From positions 175,873 to 239,872 of the forward strand of contig QVRM01005923.1 in NCBI GenBank assembly GCA_003439945.1: DNA of 64,000 nt, read 5' to 3'. A model generated the notes under the pieces. The model saw nothing but the letters and a program-made list of their open reading frames with translations, ran no database searches and had not been told where the DNA came from. Both the position numbers and the translations under genes were made by a program. The DNA is from Dermanyssus gallinae. Lineage: Eukaryota; Arthropoda; Arachnida; Mesostigmata; Dermanyssidae. Every line of letters starts with the position of its first letter. Position 1 is the stretch's first letter. Below are positions 10,445 through 20,960 of this stretch, in pieces.

Positions 10445-12060
10445 ATGGAAAGTGCCCAGGCAAAAAGTTGTGTTAAACTGAAGATTGATGATGAGATCGT
10501 CACAGTCTATGTACGCCTTTCTAAAATTCTTAGTGACTATTATGCAACTTGCGTAACGGTCGACGCCGAATGCTCGGCCGCTTACGAGGTACTGATGTCC
10601 ATACCTGAACTGCACGAGCGATTTTCGCCTCGGCCGGTTTCTGTGGATCGAGGTTTGCTCGGTGGGAGAAGGTCACATACCGTTTCAAGTCTTGAGACAA
10701 TGTTGCTGACGCAGTGGCATTCATAGTTAATCTGTCGACACGCCAGGGGGTCTACCCCACGGCCCTCAAATAGTATTGCGTTGTGCAACTGTTTAACAGC
10801 GGTGACAAACTAAGCAAGGAAGGTTACAGGTCGGTCAGTATCCCCCCTCTAATGTTCAATAATTTCGAAAAAGCTATATATAAACAATTAAACGAACACT
10901 TTAAGATGTTTATTGCCCCAACTTAGCGTCAGTTTGGTTTTTGATCCAAAATGTTGGCGACTGTACCCATCCTGAGTTTTGGTAAAGATATTCGTAGAAA
11001 TCTAATGTTAAAGAAAGACAGTTGCCAAAGTATTTACAGATCTTAGAAAAACATTGTATACAGTTGATGTGAATGTTCTAATTAAGAAGTTAACTCGATA
11101 TAGAGCGGATGATATTTTCTTGTCTTGGCTGCAGTCGTTTATGTCGAAAAAAAGGCAAGTCGTTTAGGTGGGCAATGCACTCTCTGATGTAAGGAATGTA
11201 TCGGCTAGAGTTGTCACAGCAGTATATGTAGTTCATTTTTCCTTAACATCTCTATTAACAATATATTTAGCGTAACAACTGATGCAGGGTTGGCTTTGTT
11301 TGCAGACGCTACCACAGCCGTATTCGCTCGAAATTCCCGAACTGAGGTAGATAATATTCAGAGGTTATCACCGTGGTTCAGGAGTAACGGTCTATAAAAT
11401 AATATGAATTAGAGGAAAACAGGTTTAATGCAATTCCTTTCACTGCGGGGTTACGTTACGATCAATCCCTTACGATTCCAGTGCGACGGCATAGCCCTTT
11501 TGCTTCTAAAGGAAACGAAGTTTCTGGGCGTTATAAATATCTGGCAGTAATGGCGCTCTATACAGAGCTCGACGAATTCGTTCCCAAAAACGCCTGATGG
11601 CGATGTATTTTGCCTACATTCATAGTCACCTGACTTACGGTGTAGATGTTTATAGCTTAACACAGATGCGCCAGGTCGCTTTACCGACTCCAAAAGCGAG
11701 CACTGAAACAAACTCTGAACCTCTGGATGCGAGTCTCAGTGCAATCACAGTATCAAGATAAAAGCATATTGCCGTTTCCAATACTTAAAAACTACTCTCG
11801 CGTAATTTAAATTAAGCTTATACTTCTTGGAATGCATCTAAACTTATATGGTTTGGTAACATCAGCACCACCCATATCTACAAGGGGTAACAATTCTAAC
11901 TTGCTTACTCTGTGACACGCCAACCAGTCAAAGTTATCAATCAGAAACATCAGGTCAGGCAGCCAAAGGATCTGCTCAAATTCAAATGCGATCTGAAAAA
12001 GCATTATCTTGAAACTTTCGTATCTGGTTAAAAGTGATACAATAAATACAACCATGTTGC
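10445..12060 (+). pseudogene. reverse transcriptase and C-terminal remnants
   Basis: First an open pre-RT stretch (10445-10726), with DYYATCVTVDAE and IPELHERFSPRPVSV. Then LFNSGDKLSKEGYRSVSI and RQFGF (RT motifs 1-2a). Much later comes LALFADATTAVFAR, motif C with FADA in place of FADD. WFRSNGL follows, and near 12000 a QIQMRSEKALS...WLK end motif. Motif A is unreadable (about 11050). It is a long-dead copy. Confidence 0.6.
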
Positions 12061-12189
12061 AATATATAATCTAAATAAGTCGAAATAGCATATATAAATT
12101 ATACAATGTTATCTCATAAAAAAAAATTCCGAACAAGCTACGTGCTTAACGGTGCTCCAAATTAACGTATGACATTATCTTGCAAGAAA

Positions 12190-13540
12190 TGTCAATAAAC
12201 AAATTCAAATTAAGTAGTATATGTGTGTACGTCGTTAGTGGTTGTATAGTTTTGTGAACTGCTTAATCTGGGCATCAGCTCAATGAGGTTGGACCGAGCG
12301 CGCCAACATATTGAATTCAGTGTAGGGTTCAACAAAGATCCAGGCTGTTGCATATTTAACTTTCAATCCTTGTAATTCATAGATATAAAGTACAAAGTTA
12401 ATGGTCACGTATATGTGACAGCTTGACCTGTTCTTTTCGAAAAAGAGCAGGCAAATGGACACACATTTCAAACGCGTCAGGCTCTGTCATTAGGTGACAT
12501 CATATATTTGATAAAGGCGTCTTGTGGCTAGCCGTGACCAAACATAATTAACGGAAGCGTTGCAACGATGACACGTCTATCCAATCGTGGGGGGTTACAT
12601 AAAATAATCCTTCTATTTAAGAACAAAGATTTTATAATTTGCCACAATTGAGCCTGGACAAGAAGTCTATTGATTGCTATTAGCTTATTGTAGAGCATTC
12701 GTAGTCATATTTAACAATGTATTTAGTCCGTGTACTGCTCATTGTAGCACTTGCTGTGGTCGCGACGCTTGCAGCCGTATCTCCACAAAAAAATCTGACT
12801 GAGAATATTGAGAATATCTTTTGCATCATGCAAAAAGGAGCCGTAAGGGTTATCTTACTTCGTGATCATCAACATCTTACCCGATACTGCCTAATCAATT
12901 ATATCTCAGATGCTTGCGAAAATGTATTCCATGATATAGTTGTTTGTAACATTTAGCTTGACGGTAGCTTCAGTAGACTGCCAAACATTTCACTTAAATA
13001 TTTTTACCGGTAAAGGCCACATTCTTCGTACGATGAGCGCGAAGCTCAGCGTTCTATACGAGCTCCCCCAACCTCGCCTGAAAGTGATGATATATATATA
13101 TACGATCGTTGATTGATTTTCGTGAAAAATACATATTCCGGAAATGACATTTTCTTCTAAAGCTAGTAAAGAGACTATCAACAAAACAAACGCGTTAGAT
13201 TGTTTGAGAGCTGTCGACGAAATCAGCTTCGACTTATGCAAGTGCTCCTAATAGCCCTGGTTTGGGCCGGACTCTTTTATTTTCGAAAGTGCCTATAGTG
13301 TCTGGTTTATTGTCGTACTGCTCAGCTGTGAGCGGAAGCTTAACGAGCGGAATCAGGCTTGTCGTATCCTCACACAAATGTAATCGCGTTTTCTCTGAGC
13401 ATGCAACTGTGAATCTGTCTTAGAGTAGGACGCGGAGAGACAAAGCCACAAGCTCTTGTAAACCACGTATGTGATTTCCGTTTCCTCAACAATTTCTACC
13501 TTGCTTTACTTTGCAATGAGTATTTTCTTATTTGTCATCC
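12190..13540 (+). repeat. repeat unit A, second part
   Basis: Resumes alignment with units B and C (21940-23310 and 25640-26665). It contains the small signal-peptide ORF, a 13-base TA tract at 13090-13102 and the terminal ATTTGTCATCCT at 13531-13541, which corresponds to the B/C junction ATTTGTCGTCCT at 23310-23320. The end of the unit is therefore shared by A and B. Confidence 0.8.
12717..12956 (+). CDS. small putative secreted peptide ORF, unit A copy (79 residues)
   Basis: The ORF starts MYLVRVLLIVALAVVATLAA, a clear signal peptide. Then come SPQKNLTENIENIFCIMQKG and a C-terminal half with two more cysteines (DACENVF...VVCNI). A GTAAGG donor-like site (12843) and a CTCAG acceptor (12909) bracket 67 bases. 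If they were spliced, the downstream frame would change and end soon after. A TATTTAAG box lies about 100 bases upstream (12614-12621). The unit B copy at 22456 differs at about six residues. Function is unknown. It could be a captured host gene exon or chance coding in a repeat. Confidence 0.4.
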   Translation: MYLVRVLLIVALAVVATLAAVSPQKNLTENIENIFCIMQKGAVRVILLRDHQHLTRYCLINYISDACENVFHDIVVCNI

Positions 13541-13755
13541 TTTTTTTAATAGTTCTGGGAGGTTTTGGCAATGCATGATGCACATGCGCCACTAGCAGCC
13601 TGCGTGACTAGTGTGAGACTCGCAAACCCGCTAAACCCGGTTTCCTCCCCACCCCCCAGGCTCGGTATTACTTTGGCATTACATCGAAGCCGTGGGAGAG
13701 GCGTCTCTGCCGTTCTCCTTCAATAAGCTCTATCCCTGACTATTATCCCGCATGT

Positions 13756-14700
13756 CTACCTGCGGTTGGATAGGGAGATGCCATTTTGTAATCCGTCCTG
13801 TGAGGGTGCGTCGAGACCATGAGGGCCTGGCTGCTCCCCACCCCCTCCCCCCTCCCTCGGCTTCTCGTCTCGACCGCTCTCCCGAGAGACCCGCTCAAAC
13901 CTCTCCCGCCTGGCCGTTTCCTTGGCTGTCTTGAGTGTCAAAACGGCGTCGTACAAGTTCGTCGCCTCCCTCCATGCCTCCGCCGAGGTCATCATATGGG
14001 CGACCACCTCCTTGATGCTCTACGTTGTCCGTTTCTCCAGAGTCGCACAGTACGCAAATATCGCTGATGGCCTTCTTGATCCTTGACAGGTAGCTCTGGA
14101 ACTGGCCGTGTCCGGTCAGCACCTGAGTCGTCCAGTAGGAAAGCTCCTCATGTCGGCGGTCATACCATACCCTGAGGTCCGCTATCAGACTCTTGGTCCA
14201 GCTCCCTGTGGTCACACCGGGTCTTACCTGCGCCCATTCCTCATGCCAGGCCGATATGGTGGCACTCCTGGCCCTGGTGAGATCCAGACCTTCGTCTAGG
14301 TATATTTTACTTCGTTCAGCCACTAGGAGGTCCCATGGCAGCATTTTGGCTAGGACCAGGAGAGCTTCGGTCGAGACTGTTAGATACGCCCGGCTTACCC
14401 TGATTGCCAGCGTTCGTTGGGTCGACCTTAGTGCCCCCCTATTTTTCGCCGTCCGCAATGCTATGTCCCCCCAGACTGGGGCTGCGTATAGCTCCGTTGA
14501 TTCGGCCACCGAGACCAGGAGCTTTTTTTTAACTCAGCCACCCCACCGACCCTAGGCATGATCCGCGCTAGGTTCCGGGAGACCCTTAGGGCCTTTTCGG
14601 CCACGTACTTAACGTGTGCCGATCCGGTCAGTCCAGTGTCTAGCATGACCCCAAGGTACTTTACCTTCTTTCTGATTTCTATCGGGTGGCCCGCCACCAC
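13756..14700 (-). pseudogene. R1-A copy 1 ORF2, C-terminal domain
   Basis: Frames read HPIEIRKKVKYLGVMLDTGL, a thumb with ARIMPRVGG, then LYAAPVWGDIALRTAKNR, LTGHGQFQSYLSRIKKA and CVLCDSGETDNVEH. The Cys-X2-Cys...His motif is typical of the R1 C-terminus, but the expected following cysteine block is deleted here compared with copy 2 (44131-44553). The end then runs to VVAHMMTSAEAWREA and a basic tail in a different frame (14007-13756). Confidence 0.75.
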
Positions 14701-14704
14701 GAGG

Positions 14705-15871
14705 TTAATGCCGGTCGTCCTCTTTCTGCCTGTTCGTCGCCTCCGTCGTCAAGTGATGGGACTCCATCCACTCGGACATCATTGACAAGGCCTCATTGGC
14801 GGCGCTCTCCAGGGCTCTTTCGGTCCTGGCCGTTATCATGAGTGCAAGGTCATCGGCGTACGCCAACGTCTCCACCCCATACAGGAGACCTCGGATCTCG
14901 AGCACCCCGTCGCAAGCTATGTTCCAGAGCACGGGTCCTAGAATCGAGCCCTGTGGGACTCCGGCAGTAACCCCGTACTCCTGCCCCCCTGCAACCAAGC
15001 CTCTGTCATCCAGGTAGGATGAAATCATTCGACGGAGGTAGAGGGAAAAGCCCTTCCTCTTCATAGCCTCCACAATTACTTTCCAATTCATTGTGTTGAA
15101 GGCATTTTTGACATCCAGGAGGATCAGGAGCACAAATCCCTTTGTTTTAGGGGTCTTCATAGTCTCCTCACCCGCCCGTTTCAGAACCTTCTTTTGAGCC
15201 CCTAATGCGGATCTGCCTTTCAGGAAACCGTACTGGGCATTTGATAGGGCGTTATTTTCCTGAATCTCGTCGTTTAGTCTCTTGACTATAACGTTCTCCA
15301 GGATCTTACCCATGGCGTCAATAAGGCATATGGGCCGGTAAGCCGAAGGCCCCGTCTTCCTCCCGGGTTTGGGGATCAGAAACAGGCTTGCCCTTTTCCA
15401 CAGCCTCGGGAATCTCCCCTCTCTCAGAAGCTTGTTGGCAAGGTCTTGGAAGACCTTAGGCCACCTTTTGACCAGTAGCCTCGCTACCTCTGGGGGAATT
15501 CCGTTTAGGCCGAGCGCTTTACCGGTTGCCAACCGATTCCGGGCTTGTTCGACCTCCTCCAGCGTCGCCTCCGGAATGTCTTCCGGGGTGATCGAGAACT
15601 CCTCGTTTTCTCTCCGCGGCTGTGCCGGAAAAAGACCGGTTACAGTCTCCCGCAGCACCTCCGGGGGGAGTTTCGGGGGAGGTCTCCGGAAATTGACCAT
15701 AACTATTTGGTACGGCAGGCCCCATACGTCGCTTTCCACCGCGTCTGTCAGCTCTTTCTCCGCTCGGGCTTTACTTTTGGCGATGAGTCCTCGGAGTCTC
15801 GATCGAGCAGCCTTGTACTCCGTCAATTGGGATTCAGCTCTTGCGGTCTCTCGCTCCCCGTAAAATCCCAC
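14705..15871 (-). CDS. R1-A copy 1 ORF2, reverse transcriptase block (388 residues open)
   Basis: An uninterrupted stretch running from the EN-RT linker through RT. Motifs are GLNGIPPEVARLLVKRWP, YRPICLIDAMGKILE, QYGFLKGRSALGA, motif A LILLDVKNAFNTMNWKVI, motif B TAGVPQGSILGPVLW and motif C TLAYADDLALM. Both catalytic aspartate sites are intact. It ends in a frameshift near 14705, and the product continues in the next segment. It belongs to the R1 clade by its KNAFN motif A and GPVLWN. This is the best preserved enzyme domain of the R1 copies in the window. Confidence 0.85.
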   Translation of the reverse strand: MGFYGERETARAESQLTEYKAARSRLRGLIAKSKARAEKELTDAVESDVWGLPYQIVMVNFRRPPPKLPPEVLRETVTGLFPAQPRRENEEFSITPEDIPEATLEEVEQARNRLATGKALGLNGIPPEVARLLVKRWPKVFQDLANKLLREGRFPRLWKRASLFLIPKPGRKTGPSAYRPICLIDAMGKILENVIVKRLNDEIQENNALSNAQYGFLKGRSALGAQKKVLKRAGEETMKTPKTKGFVLLILLDVKNAFNTMNWKVIVEAMKRKGFSLYLRRMISSYLDDRGLVAGGQEYGVTAGVPQGSILGPVLWNIACDGVLEIRGLLYGVETLAYADDLALMITARTERALESAANEALSMMSEWMESHHLTTEATNRQKEDDRH

Positions 15872-16803
15872 CGTCGTCTTCTTTGCGTTAACCAGCTGCG
15901 TGTTCTTGTGAAAGCCCTATTTAGCTTAATGCAAGTCCTGCGGGCAGCTGCGATCCCTTTGTTCCACCAGTAATTGGGAGGGTGGCGGCTCCCGTGGTGT
16001 TGTGAGGGAGCAGCTTTCTCCCATGCTGTAGAGAGTATGTTAAATATTTGATATTCATCCCCCACCGTGTCTCCCAGTCGTTTGCAACCCTCGTCTGTTT
16101 CAGCCACTAGAATCTTGGCGTCGAGTTTCCGCATCTGCCATCTCTTACTAGGGGCGGGGCAAGGGCCACCTCGGGGGTACTGATGGTGAAACAGATTTAT
16201 CTGTGGTCACTCATGGTCTCCTCCGTCTCCCTTAACCTCCACTCTACCACCAGTGGAGAGGCCGCCTCATTGACCATTGTTAGGTCAATGAAGGCCGTCT
16301 GGCTCACTCTGGAAAAGGTGGGATCCCTTCCGTCATTAAGAACTATTAGACTCTTTTCAGCCATCCACTCCTGTGGAGTTTGAGTCCGTCTGGTTGTGGT
16401 TCGGCTACTTCATGCTATGCTGGCTGCGTTAAAATCCCCGGTGATCACTACCCTCTTACCTGCATGTGCCCCCGCGCTCTAGGCAAGTTCCTCGAGAAAT
16501 TCCTCGAATTCCTCCTCCTCCCTGTTGGGAGAGAAGTAGAAGCTATAGAAGACCCCTACCCGGTCAATCTCCAGCCAGGAGAACCCTCTCCCCGACCCCC
16601 GCCCCTAATCGCGAGGTTTCTCGGGGGAACCCGGCCACCAGATTGCGGTATCCGCCTCTGCGTCAGATACCCAGTCTGCCTTCCGCTTTTTTTTTTGGCT
16701 CGGAGAGCAGGCAGAGGCCTATGGACTCTCTGCGTACTATCTCATCGAGCATGTCATGCGCCGCCCTGCAGCGGTTAAGGTTTACCTGAAGTATCTTTAA
16801 CAT
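15872..16803 (-). pseudogene. R1-A copy 1 ORF2, endonuclease part
   Basis: Starts at 16803 with MLKILQVNLNRCRAAHDML, the typical R1 EN opening. The start overlaps the gag stop as ATGTTAA (16803-16797). Later frames give VGVFYSFYFSPNREEEEF, VVITGDFNAAS (catalytic motif), DPTFSRVSQTAFIDLT and METMSDHR-type SDH. Several stops and frameshifts lie between them, so nicking activity is lost. The region 16134-15872 holds the EN-RT linker (WWNKGIAAARRTCIKLNR). Confidence 0.75.
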
Positions 16804-18805
16804 TGGTCGAATAAAGGGCCCCTACCTACTAAGTTCCAATCACCCTTTCCGTGGTCTGCTGGGATAACGGTTGTCTTCTTATTCTTAGCCCCCTTGTCTT
16901 TATTTCTTTTTTTATTGCTCTTCTTGGTTATTTGGGCTTCTACTTGGGTCTCCTTGCCATCTACCTGTCCTTTGGCGACGCCACTTCGGACCTCAGGCCG
17001 CTGCTCGACTTGCTCCCTATAGACCGGGCAAGACATCCTATCCGCTCGGTGCCCCTCTATTCTGCAGACCAGGCACTTTGGTGTCGTTGCTTTGCAATTG
17101 GCTCCCAGGCGGTCAGGTTCACCACATTTCTGGCATACCCGAGGCCCGCCTTATGGCCCGGCCTTTGGCACTTGTACCAGTTGGGGAGCCTAATCCACTC
17201 CTCAGGTCTGCACCACCTCGAGCCCAGCTTAAGGGTCTTGCGGGAGCATATGGCTCTTGCCGCCGCCGGGGACGCCGTAACCAGTGCGTACCAAACTTCA
17301 GCTCTTCCGAGCCTTGGCTTGGTAGCTGTGATCTTGGCGCCGGCCGGAAGCCGCAAGGCCTTTTGCAGTTCCCTTTCGACCTGCTCCCCGTCCAAGAGTG
17401 GGTCAATCCCCCACAGGGCGATGGTCTGCCCCTGGTTAAGCTCTCGGCAGTCGGCCTGCATCTTTGCAGATTCCCGAATGGCCGCCGCCATTTTCTCTCC
17501 TGCGCCCTTTTCACTCTTCTCTATTCTAATTATAAGGTCACCCTCCTTACTTTTAACTACCCCCCTAACCGTTATCCCGGCGCCTTCCTGCTGCCTGACT
17601 TGTTCTCTAACATCCCGGAGAGTGTCGGCGAAGGTTTTTCCCTCTTCGACCTTAACTCTGAGGGTGCTCCTTGCTCCCTGCTCCGCCCGGGTGCTAGCCT
17701 CCGGTTCGGCTCTGGTCTTCCTTGTTTGTCTCGAGCAAACCTCTAGAAGGCCACTGCCGTCGCCGGTCTTACGGCAGCAGATTTCCAGAGCCTGTAGAAG
17801 CGTCTGTAAACGGCGCTCCCTTGTGACGTGCATCAGCGGGGGTTTCTCCCCGCCAGCCAGCCCCAGCGCTTTTCCAACGACAGCTTGGAGCACCCCCAGG
17901 GTCGTGGTCCCTAGTTCTTCTTCCGGGTTTATCACTTTCACTACCAAGTACCGTTGAGAGGCCGCTTGGTTTCCTGAACCCTCTAAGAATTCGACGGCGT
18001 CGCTATTTTTAAGAACAGCGGCCGTCCCTGCGCTCATGTCAGCCACCGCTGCGAGCGTGAGAAACTGTGCCGCCAGCCCCTCTATTAAACCCCTATCTGA
18101 ATCTGACCCTTTAGTGATAACCGCTACCCTAACCTACCTCTGAGTGGTGAGGGCGTCAGTGGTGACCTTTAAGTGTTTAATCACCCTCTCAGGCCAGTGT
18201 CCGTTGACGGCTCTCACCAGCTCTTCCGGAGTGCTAGCCCTTTCTATACTATTTTCTATCTCCGTGGCCTCTGTTTCCAGTTCCAGCTCCTTGGGCCTCT
18301 CTTTATTCAGCTCCCCGTGACAGCGTGCGCATAGGAGTTCGAAGCCTTTTACCCGCTCGCTTATCTCCTCTTGTTGGATGTCTTTCTTATTCTCCAGTAC
18401 CCCGTCTTCTCTTAGACACTCGAGCCCCTCCCTCAGTCTGCACTCGTTTGCTCGTAGAGTTTTGACTTTCTCTCTAAGCTGTCCTATCTCTTCTTTATCA
18501 GCTGACCTAACTTCTCGGTAGGCCTTCCCTCTGTCGTCCAGGACCTTTTCTAGACGTTCCAGGGTCCTGGAGAGCTGTTGAGACAGCTCCTTGAGCTCGA
18601 TTTTCGTGTTACTGGCCTTACACAGATTAAGCGTTTGCCCAATGTGTTGCCGCATCACTTGAAGGACCTCTTGGAGCTGCTTTTCTCTCACAGCCTCCCC
18701 GTCCCTGGCACACTTGGCGGCTTCTCCCTTTTTTGGAGATTCAATAGCCACCCTCTTCCTATTCCCGTCGGCGCCCCGCGTCTCCGTTCTGTCCTTCTCG
18801 TCCAT
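16797..18805 (-). pseudogene. R1-A copy 1 ORF1 (gag-like)
   Basis: The first part (18805-18134, 223 residues) is strongly charged and heptad-like (LSQQLSRTLERLEKVLDD, IGQLREKVKTLRANE), probably a coiled coil. The second part (18046-17057) carries GKTFADTLRDVREQV, also present in R1-B gag, and a knuckle starting YKCQRPGHK. A frameshift near 17145 moves to the frame with CQKCGEPDRLGANC and CLVCRIEGHRADRMSC. The last piece (17036-16797) is lysine-rich. Stops between 18134 and 18046 and the frameshift break the gene. ORF1 proteins package element RNA and carry it to target DNA. Confidence 0.8.
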
Positions 18806-18821
18806 CCCCTTACTGTTTAAT

Positions 18822-19030
18822 GTAAATAATTAGTATATCACTATATAATATATCATACATATAACATACCGTAATATATCATATATACAATATTATTACT
18901 ATATAATATACTATACTATAGCATACCATACAATATATATTAATGTATCCTAATACACACACATACATACACACATAAATGTATACACATATATACATAT
19001 ACATATACACACACCTATATGTATCTCCCG
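18822..19030. repeat. AT-rich and CA/TA simple sequence
   Basis: Irregular ATATA, ATACT and CACACATA repeats with no coding content. It lies directly upstream of the R1-A gag start, where the 5' UTR should be. Confidence 0.8.
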
Positions 19031-19671
19031 GACTGACACCCTCCCAGCTGTTTCTTGGCTGGTGATTCTTCTTCACCCGTTGTTGAGCAGTAAATAATCA
19101 CCTCTTTCCCCGTCACGCCTCTTGGGCCGGCTTTCTTCCCTCTGCGCCGGTTTCTCTCCACCCCTCGCCGCTTCCCTCTCCACCCCCCGCCTCCTACTCT
19201 TTCTACTCCTTACTGACCAACTCTCAGCGAGAAACCAATATGGCGGCCCCCAGTGGCCGGAAACCAAGACTGGCGGCCCCTCGTGTATCAGCCTAGTGAT
19301 CGAGAAGTAGAAAGAGAAAAAATTCCAACTTGGTCCGTCTGTCCTCAACAAACGCGGCCCCAACTAGTATCTGGAAGAGAGGGCTACTAAGTACAGTACC
19401 TTTGTAGGCGAGCGTGTACCGTTTCGCCGACCAGGTGGTTCTCTCTTCGTCGTCGTTGGGATTGCCGATACTGAGTGTGAACCAATTATTCTCGAAAAGT
19501 GAGCAATAAACCTCGAAAAACCACCAAAACAAGATAAAACTCTGTCGCAGGCCTCCACGCACCAACGCTACAGGTCCGGCACCGGGCACCCCGGAGTAAC
19601 GCGAGTTTCTCTGGTTTGTACCACAGAGCTCGGCTAGACACGTCCGCACAGTTCGACTGCCAGACAGAGAC
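19031..19671. other. non-coding, possible 5' region of R1-A or separate insertion
   Basis: GC-richer than its surroundings, with pyrimidine-rich stretches (19101-19210) and a short near-repeat (GAAACCAATATGGCGGCCCC / GAAACCAAGACTGGCGGCCCC) at 19230-19281. No domain is recognised in any frame. It ends at the start of unit B. Confidence 0.4.
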
Positions 19672-19691
19672 TTGTCGTCCTAAAACCATGC

Positions 19692-19694
<3 letters not shown>

Positions 19695-19725
<31 letters not shown>
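19695..19725. repeat. (TA)n near the start of unit B
   Basis: About 31 bases of TA following CCATGCAAT. The equivalent tract in unit C is at 23341-23421. Confidence 0.9.
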
Positions 19726-19727
<2 letters not shown>

Positions 19728-20444
19728 AGCTCAGACCAATACCGAAGGCTCTGAAGATGGCAGCTACAAGTCGTCTACAAGCATGTGAGTCCCACCGCCC
19801 CCACTGTCAAGTTTTGTCTGGCCGGCGAAGCTGGCTGACCTCCTGTATGGAACTGGACCCGAGTTATGATGAACAAGTCGATGATGCTACATCCGTTGAG
19901 ACTTGTTTACGTAAAGCTGCCTTTTAGGTTTGCTCCACCATTAGTTCCGTGGTCAAAGTCACAGTTAATGGCTGTTGTCTATGTCAGAGTTAACACCGAC
20001 ATACTGGATGTTACTATGTCGGTAATTTTAATTGAGTTAGGAGATAAGCGTTCAGGGTATTTCTTTTTTGATTAGCTGATATTATTTCCGTCGTCTGATG
20101 TAAATACATCAACAATAAGCAACGAGACTTAATATTAATAACGGCAAAGAAAAGAATACAAAGTTTAGACGTGGATGACCTGTGGCCGCTGCTGACAAGA
20201 TACATTGCGGTGGCCAAATGCTGAAGTTTATGAACTCCTTCCGTCAAATCGGGCCACGTCTTCAATATTTAATTAAGACTTGGACCTGCTACATAACGCG
20301 TATCTACTGACAGAAAAGCCTAATTTTTGTGAAAGCAGTTAGATTTTGACTGAGAGAACTAACCATGCCCAGTATTGTCTAGAAAACCAAACCAAATAAC
20401 CTATTTAAATATGTCTCCGTGTCAGCGCTGCATTCCTTCCTTAA

Positions 20445-20960
20445 TTGACTGTTGTGATCATCCATGCCCTGCGACTTTACACTGTTGAGGAATTAGTGAC
20501 GTTCTGCAAGCACACATGGATTGAGAGCGTCGTGAATAAATATGTAGAGAGTTCTCTAAAATGTACAATATCGTTGTTTTTGCTAGCAGGGAACATCGAC
20601 ACTGTAACGCGAAGAGCAACCTCCAATAAATTGCTTATGAAGAGTAAGCACCGTTATGATTAGGAAGAGAGCATGCGTATGCTTGATAGAATAGAACGCA
20701 AACCCTATGGGTGCACAGTCCGCCGGCAGAATAAGAGCAGGTATAGCATGACACAGAAACAGTTGCGACAGCACTTTACAGTTCCTTTGTTCGACGCAAA
20801 CGCCCTCGCAGTAGGCCCAGTTTCTAAGCAACTGCTCACTATGAAGCACTTTTTACCGTTTACAATGGAAGAGGTTGTGCAGACCTTACGCGGGCTACCC
20901 AAGAATAAGAGTAGTAGTCTTGACGGGATCTATTGCGAATATTGGGTTGGGTCGTCTGAT
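20445..20960 (+). pseudogene. RT-like N-terminal fragment in unit B
   Basis: Reads LYTVEELVTFCKHTWIESV, a stop near 20661, then FTVPLFDANALAVGPV and FTMEEVVQTLRGLPKNKS followed by SLDGIYCEYW. The last block resembles the pre-RT motif of L1/Tx1-like elements (the NKSPGxDGI position). No RT palm follows, since the unit continues with unrelated sequence. The same fragment recurs at 24154-24670 and 30010-30410. Assignment to a particular clade is uncertain. Confidence 0.45.

Larger units (their letters stand above)
9338..12127 (+). mobile_element. degraded CR1/Jockey-like retrotransposon with PHD-type gag finger
   Basis: In order: a PHD-like finger, a low-complexity gag region, a fragment of EN, RT fingers and palm, a thumb-like C-terminus, and a short A-tract at 12119-12127 that probably marks the 3' end. 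All parts are interrupted by stops. It splits repeat unit A, so it is younger than that unit's arrival here. CR1-type ORF1 proteins are known to carry PHD-like fingers, which supports the clade guess. Confidence 0.65.
13606..18820 (-). mobile_element. R1-clade element R1-A, copy 1, nearly full length
   Basis: Minus-strand order: coiled-coil gag with zinc knuckles (18805-16797), overlapping ORF2 start at 16803, EN, RT (388-residue open block) and a C-terminal domain with a Cys-X2-Cys motif, ending near 13606. This is the R1 organisation: two ORFs, AP-like EN, and CCHC knuckles in ORF1. Damage consists of a few frameshifts and stops in gag and EN, and a deletion in the last zinc motif. Copy 2 (43838-46925) shares the C-terminus and 3' tail. 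No rDNA is seen at either flank. Confidence 0.85.

Noticed and set aside
16851..17957. 368-codon plus-strand open frame
   Set aside because: It is antisense to the R1-A gag, whose minus-strand frames carry the zinc knuckles and shared gag motif. The plus frame has no domain.
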